A stretch of DNA of 64,000 nucleotides from Mesohalobacter halotolerans (lineage in GTDB: Bacteria; Bacteroidota; Bacteroidia; Flavobacteriales; Flavobacteriaceae): positions 1 through 64,000 of the forward strand of contig NZ_SWMU01000002.1 of assembly GCF_006120725.1 (NCBI RefSeq). The letters run 5' to 3'. Positions 52,609 through 62,191 of the stretch are shown here, one piece after another. Both the position numbers and the translations under genes were made by a program. The notes under the pieces were generated by a model. The model was given only the letters and a program-made list of their open reading frames with translations. It did no database searches and was not told the origin of the DNA. Every line of letters starts with the position of its first letter. Positions within the stretch are counted from its first letter, which is position 1.

Positions 52609-55239
52609 TTAAAATAAAGTCGGCTGATCGTTATCAGACGATTGGATTCTGTCTTGGTCTTCATCCTTATTTGACGATACATTTTCTTCATCTACAACGT
52701 CAATCTCATCAGCTGGTGTAGATTCTTCAGGTTCAAATGGAACAGGGTCAATCAAATCAATCTGATTGACTTTTTCTGCAGTCAGTTGATTCCCCATGGC
52801 TTTGATACCTTTAATACTGATAAATTCTTGTAAGTTAACAATATCGTTAGGTTTTCTATCTTTACCGCGTTCTTTAGTATATTCAATTTCTATTCTTGGA
52901 ATATAATCTGTAGAGACTAATTCTAATTGTGAATCTTGATGTTCAGTAATGATAATTTCCTCTTTTTCTTCGTTTTCAACCAAAAAACGTTTGACGTAAA
53001 AGCGTTCTTTTTCGGCTTCCCAGTAGACTACAGAAATGGGTTTTTTGGGTGTCCATTTTTCGAGGATAATAATATCGTCCTGAAAATGAGTTGTTAACTC
53101 CGGTCTAATTGTTTTTAACTTTCCGGATTGAGTGATGATTAATATGCGATCTTCACCTCTAAATTCGCCAAGGAGTTCGCCTCTTTCGTCTACGTTTAAG
53201 CGTCTTACGGTTTCATCAAACCAAATTTTTCTGGGTTTTAATGTTGAAACACCTTCTTCTTTGAGTTCTACTTTTTTTATAGGCTGTTTAGTAACGAGAT
53301 TACCTTTTACCCCTCGACTTTTGATGGCTAAATCAGAAAAGTCTAAATCAAATTTAAACTTCTTCATGCCTTTTTTCTGTCTTAAATGAACAGTAACAAC
53401 TTCAGCTTCTCCATTGGGATTAGCAGAAAAGTAAAGGACTTTAGATTTTTTATGATCTTGAGCCAGTTTATAGACGCGGTCTCTGGTAATTGAGGTTACC
53501 GCAAACCGCTTCATATAGTTATAGTTATTTTTACCGTTTTTGTAAATATAATTATAAATGGTACGACTGTCTTTTTTCTTAAAAATACCAACGTAAATAA
53601 TGTTTTTACCAATAAACACTTTTTTGTCGACCTTGGTTACCATCATGCTGCCATCTTGCGTAAAACAAATGATATCGTCTATATCACTACAGTCAAACAC
53701 ATATTCATCTTTGCGAAGTGATGTGCCTATAAAGCCTTCTTTTCGATTTACATACAGTTTGGTGTTTCTTATAACAACTTTTGAGGCTTCAATATCTTCA
53801 AAAGGTCTAATTTCGGTTTGTCTTTCTCGACCTTTTCCATAAGTTTTTTTAAGCCGTTCAAAGTATGCGATGGCATAATCTGTTAAATTGTCAAGGTGGT
53901 GTTTAACCTTTTCTATTTCACTCTCAAGGGCTTCAATTTTTTGTTGGGCTTTATCTAAATCAAATTTGGAAATACGTTTAATACGAATTTCTGTTAATCG
54001 TACAATATCATCTGTTGTGACTTGACGTTTAAGGTATTTTGTATGAGGTTTTAATCCTTTATCAATCGCAGAAATGACGCCATCCCACGTGTCTTCTTCT
54101 TCTATATCACGGTAAATACGATTTTCAATAAAAATCCGCTCTAAGGAGGCAAAATGCCATTGTTCTTCCAGTTCACCGAGTTTGATTTCCAATTCTCTTT
54201 TAAGTAATTGTACTGTTTTATTAGTGCTTTGCCTTAACAATTCGCTCACGGGTAAAAACTGCGGCTTATCATCCATAATAACGCAACTCAAAGGCGAAAT
54301 AGACACCTCGCAATTGGTAAATGCATAAAGCGCGTCTATAGTTTTATCTGGTGAAATATTAGCAGGGATATGGACTAAAATTTCTACCTTGGATGAGGTA
54401 TTGTCTTCTATTTTTTTGACTTTTATCTTGCCTTTGTCGTTAGCTTTTAAAATTGAATCAATGAGTGAAGTCGTATGTGTTCCATAAGGGATTTCAGTAA
54501 TTTCTAATGTTTTCTTATCACGAATATTGATTTTAGCTCGTATTCTAACTTTTCCACCCCTTAATCCGTCGTTATAGTCTGTAACATCCATGATTCCAGC
54601 TGAAGGAAAATCCGGATACAGTTTAAATCGACCACCTTTTAAGTGTTTAATCGAAGCATCGATTAATTCATTAAAATTATGTGGTAAAATACGAGTGCTG
54701 AGCCCAACAGCAATACCTTCGACACCTTGTGCTAAAACCATAGGAAACTTAACGGGTAAATGCACAGGTTCATTTTTACGACCGTCATAGGAGATTTGCC
54801 ATTGTGTTGTTTTAGGATTAAATACAACATCTAAAGCAAATTTTGACAATCGCGCTTCAATATATCGTGAGGCTGCGGCACTATCTCCAGTGAGAATATT
54901 GCCCCAATTCCCTTGTGTGTCAATCAATAAATCTTTTTGACCCAATTGTACAATGGCATCACCAATACTGGCATCACCATGTGGGTGGTATTGCATGGTG
55001 TGACCAACGATATTAGCGACTTTGGTGTATCGACCATCGTCGAGGTCTTTCATTGAGTGTAAGATACGTCGTTGTACAGGCTTAAAACCATCTTCAATTG
55101 CCGGTACAGCACGTTCTAAAATGACGTAAGAGGCATAATCTAAAAACCAATCCTCGTACATACCGGTAACTTTAACCAGCTCGTCTTGTTGCGAATTTTC
55201 AGATGGGTCTAAAGGTGTTTCGTTTTCCTCTTCGCTCAT
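52609..55239 (-). CDS. parC: Topoisomerase IV subunit A (ParC-type)
   Basis: Type IIA topoisomerase breakage-reunion subunit, 876 residues. The active-site tyrosine is Tyr126 in 'GDSAAASRYIEARLS'. The quinolone-target helix is 'YHPHGDASIGDAI' (85-94 region). 'RRILHSMKDLDDGRYTKVANIVG' and the coiled-coil arm (about 400-470) follow. The C-terminal beta-pinwheel lacks a clear GyrA box (QRRGGKG), which favours ParC over GyrA; the acidic tail (about 830-876) is unusual for either. A separate gyrA must exist elsewhere. Partner parE is not in the window. Confidence 0.9.
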   Translation of the reverse strand: MSEEENETPLDPSENSQQDELVKVTGMYEDWFLDYASYVILERAVPAIEDGFKPVQRRILHSMKDLDDGRYTKVANIVGHTMQYHPHGDASIGDAIVQLGQKDLLIDTQGNWGNILTGDSAAASRYIEARLSKFALDVVFNPKTTQWQISYDGRKNEPVHLPVKFPMVLAQGVEGIAVGLSTRILPHNFNELIDASIKHLKGGRFKLYPDFPSAGIMDVTDYNDGLRGGKVRIRAKINIRDKKTLEITEIPYGTHTTSLIDSILKANDKGKIKVKKIEDNTSSKVEILVHIPANISPDKTIDALYAFTNCEVSISPLSCVIMDDKPQFLPVSELLRQSTNKTVQLLKRELEIKLGELEEQWHFASLERIFIENRIYRDIEEEDTWDGVISAIDKGLKPHTKYLKRQVTTDDIVRLTEIRIKRISKFDLDKAQQKIEALESEIEKVKHHLDNLTDYAIAYFERLKKTYGKGRERQTEIRPFEDIEASKVVIRNTKLYVNRKEGFIGTSLRKDEYVFDCSDIDDIICFTQDGSMMVTKVDKKVFIGKNIIYVGIFKKKDSRTIYNYIYKNGKNNYNYMKRFAVTSITRDRVYKLAQDHKKSKVLYFSANPNGEAEVVTVHLRQKKGMKKFKFDLDFSDLAIKSRGVKGNLVTKQPIKKVELKEEGVSTLKPRKIWFDETVRRLNVDERGELLGEFRGEDRILIITQSGKLKTIRPELTTHFQDDIIILEKWTPKKPISVVYWEAEKERFYVKRFLVENEEKEEIIITEHQDSQLELVSTDYIPRIEIEYTKERGKDRKPNDIVNLQEFISIKGIKAMGNQLTAEKVNQIDLIDPVPFEPEESTPADEIDVVDEENVSSNKDEDQDRIQSSDNDQPTLF

Positions 55240-55366
55240 GAAGTGATTTGATTTTTGATTTCACAAATGTAATATATATTGTCAAAAAAACCGAAGTTAA
55301 AACAAGAGCTATCTAAAAAAGATTTGACAATAAGTCAATGCATACTAGAAAAATTAAATTCCAATA

Positions 55367-57148
55367 CTAACTTTCAACCTGAGTTTGGATATTGATAAGT
55401 TTATGGTAAAGCCCTTCAGTATCATTTAAAAGGCTTTCGTGATTACCCCTTGAGCTGATTTGACCACCTTGTAGAACTAAAATTTGATCGGCTTTTTTTA
55501 TGGTTGATAATCTATGGGCTATAATAACAGAAGTTCTATTTTTCATCAATTTTTCTAAGGCGTCCTGAACCAAGACTTCAGACTCAGTATCTAAAGAGCT
55601 TGTAGCCTCATCTAATATAAGAATAACCGGGTCTTTGAGAACAGCTCTGGCAATGGCTACTCGTTGTTTTTGGCCGCCGGAGAGTTGAACACCGCGTTCA
55701 CCAACTTGAGTGTTGTATTGCTCCGGAAACGACATGATAAAGTCATGTGCATTGGCTTGTTTTGCAGCTTTTGTAATATCCTCAAAGCTTGCGTTTGGAT
55801 TACCGTAAGCAATATTATCTTTAATGCTTCCACCAAAGAGCAATACTTCCTGAGGCACAATAGCCATTTGTTGTCTTAATTCGTGTAAATCATATGCAGA
55901 CGCGGTTTTTCCATCAAATAATATGTTACCTTCCTGCGGACTGTAAAAGCGTAAGATCAAATTGGCAATTGTAGATTTTCCGGCACCACTCGTTCCTACA
56001 AATGCTGTAGATTGTCCGGGTTTGAGTTCAAAATTTAAATCTTTTAAGACTCTAACATCAGGTCGTGAAGGATAAGCAAAATTGAGTGCTTCAAACTTTA
56101 AATGGCCCTTAATTTTTTGTTTTACAGTTTGGTCTTCTAAGTTTTCGGGAGTTTCATCAATAATATCCAAAACCCGTTCTGTGGCTCCAACAGCTTTTTG
56201 AATTTGTGCATATTGAATAGGTAAACCACCAATTGACGCCCCAACAAAAATGGTGTAAAGTATAAAAGTGATTAACTCTGATTGATCGAGCTCTCCGGCA
56301 TGTTGTAATTTTACAGCATACCAGACCAATAGAACAATCGCGCCAAAAATGCAAAAGATGATAAATGATGAAAAAGCACCTCGTGCTAGACCGCCTTTTA
56401 TCGCTATAGACTTGATGTCTAAAACTGCTAATTTGTATTTTTTGATTTCAAAAAACTCGTTTGTAAAAGCTTTGACGTCGGCTATGGCTTGCAAGGTTTC
56501 TCCAACTATGCTATTGGCATCAGCCACTTTGTCTTGAGCTTGTTTGGATAATTTTTTGATATATCTACCAAAAACAACAGCGACGAGTGCAAACACAGGA
56601 ATAGTCACTAGCATGAGTAAGGAAAGTTTTATCGATGTCAAGAACAAGGCAATAATCCCACCAATAACAATAATCATCTGGCGCAAAAATTCTGCAATAC
56701 CTGTGGTGAAAGTGTCTTGTATTTGACCAATATCTGCAGCAATTCTACTGTTGAGCTCACTGACACGTCTTCCCGAAAAAAATGTCATGGGCATTTTAAT
56801 TAAAGTGTTATAGGCATCTTGACGTATAGCCGATAACATGTTTTCAGTGACATTGACAAACAAAACCACCCTAAAAAAAGAAAACACCGCTTGGGCTGTA
56901 AACAAAATAAGTAACCACATGCCCATCGTGTTAATATCCTCAACTGAAAAATCGGCTGTTTTGATCAAATCGCCCATCAATTTAGGAAATAACAAAGCCG
57001 TGACACCTGTTAAACCCAAGAAAACCATCCCAATAGCGAGTTTCCATTTATGCGGTCCGATATAATTAAACAATCTTAAAGAACGCTTCAAATTGGTTTT
57101 GCTCAGCTTAGTTTTGGGTAAATCAGATTTTGATTTTCGTTTTGACAT
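55367..57148 (-). CDS. ABC exporter, fused permease and ATPase
   Basis: A 593-residue half-transporter of the MsbA/LmrA type. Six membrane helices (about 35-320) are followed by the nucleotide-binding domain: Walker A 'FVGTSGAGKSTIANLIL', Q-loop 'MAIVPQEVLLF', signature 'LSGGQKQRVAIARAVLKDPVILILDEATSSLD' with Walker B, and H-loop 'IAHRLSTI'. 'PSRPDVRVLKDLNFELKPGQ' is the A-loop region. It likely works as a homodimer exporting a lipid or hydrophobic compound; the substrate cannot be told. Stand-alone gene. Confidence 0.93.
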   Translation of the reverse strand: MSKRKSKSDLPKTKLSKTNLKRSLRLFNYIGPHKWKLAIGMVFLGLTGVTALLFPKLMGDLIKTADFSVEDINTMGMWLLILFTAQAVFSFFRVVLFVNVTENMLSAIRQDAYNTLIKMPMTFFSGRRVSELNSRIAADIGQIQDTFTTGIAEFLRQMIIVIGGIIALFLTSIKLSLLMLVTIPVFALVAVVFGRYIKKLSKQAQDKVADANSIVGETLQAIADVKAFTNEFFEIKKYKLAVLDIKSIAIKGGLARGAFSSFIIFCIFGAIVLLVWYAVKLQHAGELDQSELITFILYTIFVGASIGGLPIQYAQIQKAVGATERVLDIIDETPENLEDQTVKQKIKGHLKFEALNFAYPSRPDVRVLKDLNFELKPGQSTAFVGTSGAGKSTIANLILRFYSPQEGNILFDGKTASAYDLHELRQQMAIVPQEVLLFGGSIKDNIAYGNPNASFEDITKAAKQANAHDFIMSFPEQYNTQVGERGVQLSGGQKQRVAIARAVLKDPVILILDEATSSLDTESEVLVQDALEKLMKNRTSVIIAHRLSTIKKADQILVLQGGQISSRGNHESLLNDTEGLYHKLINIQTQVES

Positions 57149-57395
57149 TCAAATTGATTTCGAAATGGGCTCGCAAATTTAATTGAAATAAAGGATTTAT
57201 ACCTTAGAAAGGTATTAAAAGTAATGCAAAGTTTGTCTTGAGACTCAAAAAATCATTTAATGATTTGTCAATTTTTATATTTCAGCCCACTTAGAATGAT
57301 ATAAGTCTTTGAAAGCTCTCAATTTTCACTTAAAATTTTATCAATTACAAAAAACTTCACTGGTTTTTCGTATTTTTGATTTATAAGATTTACTT

Positions 57396-57692
57396 ATGTT
57401 TAAAATTAAAACCTTCAAACTTCGTAAAAACGAACGTTATAATTATACACCTCGATATTATAATGGTAAAGATGAAGGAAATATTTATGATTTTGATTCA
57501 CGTTTTGCAAAGTTTAAAGGTACGCCAAATCAAATTGACTTTGGATCACATTGGGCAGAAGCAAGAAAAGCCAGTAGAACACGTGGCAATCGAAGTTTAA
57601 ATAAACGGGTATTATTAATTGCCGCTATTCTTATTCTTATATTTTTGTGGATTATAGATTTTGACTTGTCTATTTTTACACAACAACAATGA
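57396..57692 (+). CDS. Small membrane protein upstream of mutL
   Basis: A 98-residue protein with a basic, aromatic N-terminal half ('KLRKNERYNYTPRYYNGKDEGNIYDFDSRF', 'FGSHWAEARKASRTRGNRSLNKR') and one C-terminal helix ('VLLIAAILILIFLWIIDFDL'). It is conserved by pattern in Flavobacteriaceae next to mutL and is often misnamed riboflavin synthase beta chain. Role unknown. A TATTTTTG box (57371-57378) lies 18 nt upstream, and the gene overlaps mutL by 4 nt (ATGA). Confidence 0.82.
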   Translation: MFKIKTFKLRKNERYNYTPRYYNGKDEGNIYDFDSRFAKFKGTPNQIDFGSHWAEARKASRTRGNRSLNKRVLLIAAILILIFLWIIDFDLSIFTQQQ

Positions 57693-59533
57693 ACGATAGC
57701 ATAAAATTACTTCCAGATCACGTTGCCAACCAAATTGCAGCAGGTGAAGTTGTTCAACGACCGGCTTCAGTTGTAAAAGAGTTGTTAGAAAATGCTATTG
57801 ATGCAGAATCGACGACAATTACATTAGTTGTAAAAGATTCTGGAAAGACATTAATTCAGGTTACTGATGATGGAAAAGCTATGACGACAACGGACGCCAG
57901 AATGGCTTTTGAGCGCCATGCCACTTCAAAAATTAGCTCGGCTGATGATCTATTTAACTTACATACTAAAGGTTTTCGTGGAGAGGCACTGGCTTCTATA
58001 GCTGCAGTAAGCCATGTCCAACTCAAAACCAAAAGAGAAGAAGACGAAACGGGTACACAAATATTAATTGAAGGGAGTGAGGTCCAGGCTCAAGACCCAT
58101 GTGTTTGTCCTTCTGGCACGTCTATTGCTATTAAAAATTTGTTTTACAATATTCCGGCTAGACGAAATTTTTTAAAATCTGATCAAGTAGAACAACGCCA
58201 TATTAACGATGAATTTCAACGTGTTGCTCTGGCACATCCCGATGTTGCATTTAAACTTGTTCACAATAACAACGAGTTGTTCAGATTACCTAAAAACAAT
58301 TCCCGGCAACGTATTGTTGGGGTTATGGGCAAAAAAATTAATGAAAATCTTGTCCCTATTCAAGAAGAAACTGAATTATTAAAAATTAAAGGTTTTGTCA
58401 CAAAACCTTCATACGCTAAACGCAGCCGTGGCGAGCAATTCTTTTTTGTCAACAATAGGTTTATAAAAAATGCCTACCTACATCATGCCATAACACAAGC
58501 CTTTGATGGACTTTTAAAACCCAAAACTCATCCGTCTTATTTTATTTATTTAGATATTGATCCAAAGCGCATTGACATTAATATTCATCCTACTAAAACT
58601 GAAATAAAGTTTGAAGATGAATACGGGATATATGCCATTTTAAGAAGTGCCGTAAAGCATAGTTTAGGCCAATTTAATGTGGCTCCAGTTTTAGATTTTG
58701 ACCGAGACAAAAGTTTAGATACAGATTACCACACAGAAAAATCCAATGCTAAATTACCCAAAGTTGAAGTAGACAGAAACTTTAATCCATTCCAAGAACA
58801 ACCACAATCTCAACCTAATGCATTCAAGAAAAATTCCCATCGAGGACAAGATACAACTTGGGAAACGCTGTATTCTGGTCTTACCGACGATGTTGATTTT
58901 TCTGAGGATTCTCATTTTGAAAGTAAAATTCAGCCAGATGAGTTATTTGATGACACAGCACATCAATTACAGACTTTCCAACTCATGCGTAAATATATAG
59001 TGTCTTCTTTGTCTTCTGGGCTTATTCTTGTCAATCAACATCTTGCCCATGAAAGAATTTTATATGAACAATTTTTAAGTCAAATTACCCAGGAAGCTGG
59101 ACACTCACAACAGTTAATGTTTCCTTTAAGCTTAGAACTTTCTCCTAAAGAGATAAGTCTGCTAAAATCATTGAAAGAATCTTTAGAATTAACTGGTTTT
59201 ATTTTTGATTTTTCAAAATCTGAGGATGGAATTGTCAATATCAAAGGTATTCCGAGTATGTTGATTGAATCTCAAATTTACGAGGTCATAGATGAGCTTA
59301 TTGCTGATTTTAAAGCTGATATACCCGACTCCGGCTTTGACCGAAACAACCGATTGTCTATGATTATGGCTAAAAATATGGCAATAGCCAACGGTAAACT
59401 GCTTAAAGCTGAAGAGCAGCAAGACATTATTAACACATTATTTTCTTGCAAAGAACCCTCAGTATCACCAACAAACCAACCCATTTTTGTTCATTTAGGT
59501 GAAAATGCCATTGAAAAAATTTTTAATACATGA
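57689..59533 (+). CDS. mutL: DNA mismatch repair protein MutL
   Basis: Matchmaker of mismatch repair, 614 residues. The N-terminal GHKL ATPase is intact: 'IAAGEVVQRPASVVKELLENAIDA', 'VTDDGKAM', 'FERHATSKI', 'TKGFRGEALASIAAVSHV', 'GTSIAIKNLFYNIPARRNFLKS', 'FFVNNRFIKN', 'NIHPTKTEIKF'. In the C-terminal dimerisation domain the endonuclease motif DQHAxxER reads NQHLAHER at 449-456 (Asp replaced by Asn), and the Cys-His-Gly-Arg-Pro region reads 'CKEPSVSPTNQP' (Cys587). The metal site therefore looks eroded. It leads an apparent operon with two rhomboids. Confidence 0.94.
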   Translation: MNDSIKLLPDHVANQIAAGEVVQRPASVVKELLENAIDAESTTITLVVKDSGKTLIQVTDDGKAMTTTDARMAFERHATSKISSADDLFNLHTKGFRGEALASIAAVSHVQLKTKREEDETGTQILIEGSEVQAQDPCVCPSGTSIAIKNLFYNIPARRNFLKSDQVEQRHINDEFQRVALAHPDVAFKLVHNNNELFRLPKNNSRQRIVGVMGKKINENLVPIQEETELLKIKGFVTKPSYAKRSRGEQFFFVNNRFIKNAYLHHAITQAFDGLLKPKTHPSYFIYLDIDPKRIDINIHPTKTEIKFEDEYGIYAILRSAVKHSLGQFNVAPVLDFDRDKSLDTDYHTEKSNAKLPKVEVDRNFNPFQEQPQSQPNAFKKNSHRGQDTTWETLYSGLTDDVDFSEDSHFESKIQPDELFDDTAHQLQTFQLMRKYIVSSLSSGLILVNQHLAHERILYEQFLSQITQEAGHSQQLMFPLSLELSPKEISLLKSLKESLELTGFIFDFSKSEDGIVNIKGIPSMLIESQIYEVIDELIADFKADIPDSGFDRNNRLSMIMAKNMAIANGKLLKAEEQQDIINTLFSCKEPSVSPTNQPIFVHLGENAIEKIFNT

Positions 59534-60279
59534 ATAGACTGACAGATACCGTAAAGACCTTACTCATTGCCAATGTGATGTTTTATTTGGGTTCACAATT
59601 TTTAGGTGATGCAGCATACAAGCTGTTTGCGCTCTGGTATCCAGGAAATCCTAACTTTGAATATTGGCAATTGATTACACACATGTTCATGCACGGTGGA
59701 TTGACACACATTTTATTTAATATGTTTGCCTTATACATTTTTGGAAGTGTGTTAGAAATGTATGTCGGACAGCAAAGGTTTTTATTTTTGTATTTTTCTG
59801 CCGGGTTGGGTGCTGCAGGACTTCAAATCTTATTCAGCTATTTTGGGTTTAAAGAAGCCTATCAATACTATATTGATGCCGGCGTGACACCATCTCAAAT
59901 ACAAGATATTTTAGAGTCAGTCATTGAAACTGGGCAATATCGAGATTATGGGATTTCAAATGAAATAAGTAATCAGCTTATATCCAATTATGTAACGCCT
60001 ATGGTAGGCGCTTCCGGTGCAATATTTGGCGTTTTAGCAGCTTTTGCGGTGATATATCCTAATATGCCGCTTTATATTATTTTTATACCCATACCTATCA
60101 AAGCAAAATATTTAATTGGTGGTTATTTTGCATTAAATGTCATTTCGGCTGTTACCGGAAGTTCGTTGGCTGGACCATCAAATACGGCTTATTGGGCACA
60201 TATCGGAGGTGCGGTGATAGGATTTTTTACCATGTGGGTGTGGAAAAAAAATCAGTTTAATCAAAACCGATGGAATTGA
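59530..60279 (+). CDS. Rhomboid intramembrane serine protease 1
   Basis: A 249-residue six- to seven-helix membrane protease. Catalytic Ser162 is in 'MVGASGAIFGVLAAFA' (GxSG) and His224 in 'YWAHIGGAVIGFF'. The 'HMFMHGGLTHILFNMFALYIFG' helix 2 with conserved His and Asn is present. It cleaves membrane-anchored substrates within the bilayer. It overlaps mutL by 4 nt and is followed after 1 nt by a second rhomboid. Confidence 0.93.
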   Translation: MNRLTDTVKTLLIANVMFYLGSQFLGDAAYKLFALWYPGNPNFEYWQLITHMFMHGGLTHILFNMFALYIFGSVLEMYVGQQRFLFLYFSAGLGAAGLQILFSYFGFKEAYQYYIDAGVTPSQIQDILESVIETGQYRDYGISNEISNQLISNYVTPMVGASGAIFGVLAAFAVIYPNMPLYIIFIPIPIKAKYLIGGYFALNVISAVTGSSLAGPSNTAYWAHIGGAVIGFFTMWVWKKNQFNQNRWN

Positions 60280-60280
60280 T

Positions 60281-61171
60281 ATGACAACTAAAGAACAAAT
60301 CATTTATAAATATAAGACAGCAAATGTCTTAGAAAAGCTTATAGCCCTTAACGTCATTATGTTTGTTTTGACTTATGTGTTTAGGGCATTGTTTTTCTTG
60401 ATGGATATTCAAACCAACTTTTTCATAGACTGGATGGTTTTCCCCAAAGACCTATTGGATTTTATTTTAAAGCCCTGGTCAATTATAACTTATGCCTTTT
60501 TACACTCAGGATTTTTGCATATTTTATTTAATATGATCATTCTGTATTTTGGTGGGCAACAGTTTTTGACGTTTTATTCAGGTAAAAAATTGCTGAATTA
60601 TTACGTTTTAGGTGCAATTTTTGGCGCCTTGATTTATATGTTGAGTTATAATTTGTTTCCGGCTTTTGCTGGTATTGGGAAGTCTTATTTAATTGGCGCC
60701 TCGGCTGCAGTCATGGCTGTATTTATAGGAATAGCGACTAAAGTCCCAAACATGAGTGTCAGGTTATTTCTTTTAGGCAACATTAAGTTGTGGTGGATAG
60801 CGGCGTTTTTTGTGTTGATGGATATTATTCAAATGCCTTTTGACAATCCAGGTGGACACTTAGCTCACCTTGGTGGAGCTTTTATCGGATATTTTTATAC
60901 TAAACAATTAGATAAAGGTAATGATATTGGAAAATGGATAGAGCATTTAATTGCTGGATTTCAACAACTTTTTAGTCAAAAACCAAAGCGTAGTAAATCC
61001 AAAATGAAGACGGTTTACAAAAATAAAAGCTATAAAAAGACCTCAAAAAAGGAAAAAGATGAAAAGCAAAAACGCGTTGACGATATCTTAGATAAGATAA
61101 GTCAAAGTGGGTATGATAGTCTGACTAAAGAAGAGAAAGATTTTCTTTTTAACGCCGGAAAGGATATCTAA
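60281..61171 (+). CDS. Rhomboid-family protein 2
   Basis: A 296-residue rhomboid with a basic C-terminal tail (about 215-296, Lys-rich). The serine motif reads 'IGASAAVMAVF' (Ser141; GASA instead of GASG), and His196 is in 'HLAHLGGAFIGYFY'. 'AFLHSGFLHILFNMIILYFGGQQFL' is the helix 2 element. Both catalytic residues are kept, so activity is possible, although the second glycine of GxSG is lost. Tandem with rhomboid 1. The long charged tail probably faces the cytoplasm. Confidence 0.9.
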   Translation: MTTKEQIIYKYKTANVLEKLIALNVIMFVLTYVFRALFFLMDIQTNFFIDWMVFPKDLLDFILKPWSIITYAFLHSGFLHILFNMIILYFGGQQFLTFYSGKKLLNYYVLGAIFGALIYMLSYNLFPAFAGIGKSYLIGASAAVMAVFIGIATKVPNMSVRLFLLGNIKLWWIAAFFVLMDIIQMPFDNPGGHLAHLGGAFIGYFYTKQLDKGNDIGKWIEHLIAGFQQLFSQKPKRSKSKMKTVYKNKSYKKTSKKEKDEKQKRVDDILDKISQSGYDSLTKEEKDFLFNAGKDI

Positions 61172-61180
61172 AATTTAAGC

Positions 61181-62191
61181 ATGAAAAAGCTGAGTTTGGG
61201 GTATAGGATTTTGTATTTTGTGAATGTCGCATTTGCAATACTACTCGCTTTATCTTATCTTACAAGTTTCGTCTCTCCTCGTACATTTTCTCTCCTAGCT
61301 CTTATTAATTTTAGCATTCCTTTATTATGGGTGTTTAATATTTGTTTTGCATTAATCTGGTTAGTAAAACTTAAAAAATATTTTTTCCTATCATTTATCG
61401 TTATTGCATTAGGATGGTTTCACTTTCAAAAATTATTTGTTCTCAAATCAATAGATAAAGATAATGAACATAGCTTTAAAGTTATGAGCTATAATGTTAT
61501 GCAGTTTTATAGCTTAAAAGACAACCGAAAATCTACCTATAAAGATATTGAAAGCTTCATATATCAGGAAAATCCTGCTATTTTATGTATGCAAGAACTC
61601 AAGTATTTTAAAAAACCAATTTTTAAAAAATTCAAATACAATACTCTAGACACACAAAACTTATCACTGCAGTCTGCAATCTATAGTCATTACCCTATTT
61701 TAGACGTTAAGCGATTTGATTTTGAAGCATCCGGGAACTCTGCAATATATGCTGATATCAAAATGAAAGCGGACACCATAAGAGTGTTTAGTGCTCATTT
61801 TCAGTCCCTTAACCTAAAGCCTGATATTGCAACCATCAATGAAGAACCTAAAGAAAAATTGATAAAGCGATTACAAAAAGTATTCGAAAAACAATTAAAC
61901 CAATTTGACCTTATCAAAGAAGATGTGACCCATTCACCTTATCCGGTATTGTTTTGTGCAGATATGAACAATACTGCATTATCTTATTTGTATCAACAAA
62001 TTACTGATTTAGGTTTAAAAGATTCATTTTTAGAATCTGGAAAATATTATGGTAAGACGTTTAATTTTGGAGTTTTACCTGTTAGAATAGACATGATTTT
62101 ATTAAGCGATTCTCTTGATGCTAATAGTTTTAAAAACTATGATGTAGATTATTCAGACCATTTTCCTGTCATGGCTGAAATAAAACTATGA
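61181..62191 (+). CDS. Endonuclease/exonuclease/phosphatase family membrane protein
   Basis: A 336-residue protein with three N-terminal helices (about 1-85) and an EEP-fold domain: 'FKVMSYNVMQFYSL', 'ILCMQELKYFK' (metal Glu), 'FSAHFQSLNL', 'FCADMNN' and 'DYSDHFPVMAEI' (catalytic Asp-His). The metal and catalytic positions look complete. Likely a phosphodiesterase or nuclease acting outside the cytoplasm; substrate unknown. It follows the rhomboids by 9 nt and overlaps wbqC by 6 bp at the 3' ends. Confidence 0.9.
   Translation: MKKLSLGYRILYFVNVAFAILLALSYLTSFVSPRTFSLLALINFSIPLLWVFNICFALIWLVKLKKYFFLSFIVIALGWFHFQKLFVLKSIDKDNEHSFKVMSYNVMQFYSLKDNRKSTYKDIESFIYQENPAILCMQELKYFKKPIFKKFKYNTLDTQNLSLQSAIYSHYPILDVKRFDFEASGNSAIYADIKMKADTIRVFSAHFQSLNLKPDIATINEEPKEKLIKRLQKVFEKQLNQFDLIKEDVTHSPYPVLFCADMNNTALSYLYQQITDLGLKDSFLESGKYYGKTFNFGVLPVRIDMILLSDSLDANSFKNYDVDYSDHFPVMAEIKL

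Noticed and set aside
57149-57395. Small RNA or gene between the ABC exporter and the mutL-upstream gene
   Set aside because: No strong hairpin or coding frame; divergent promoters are sufficient to explain the gap.
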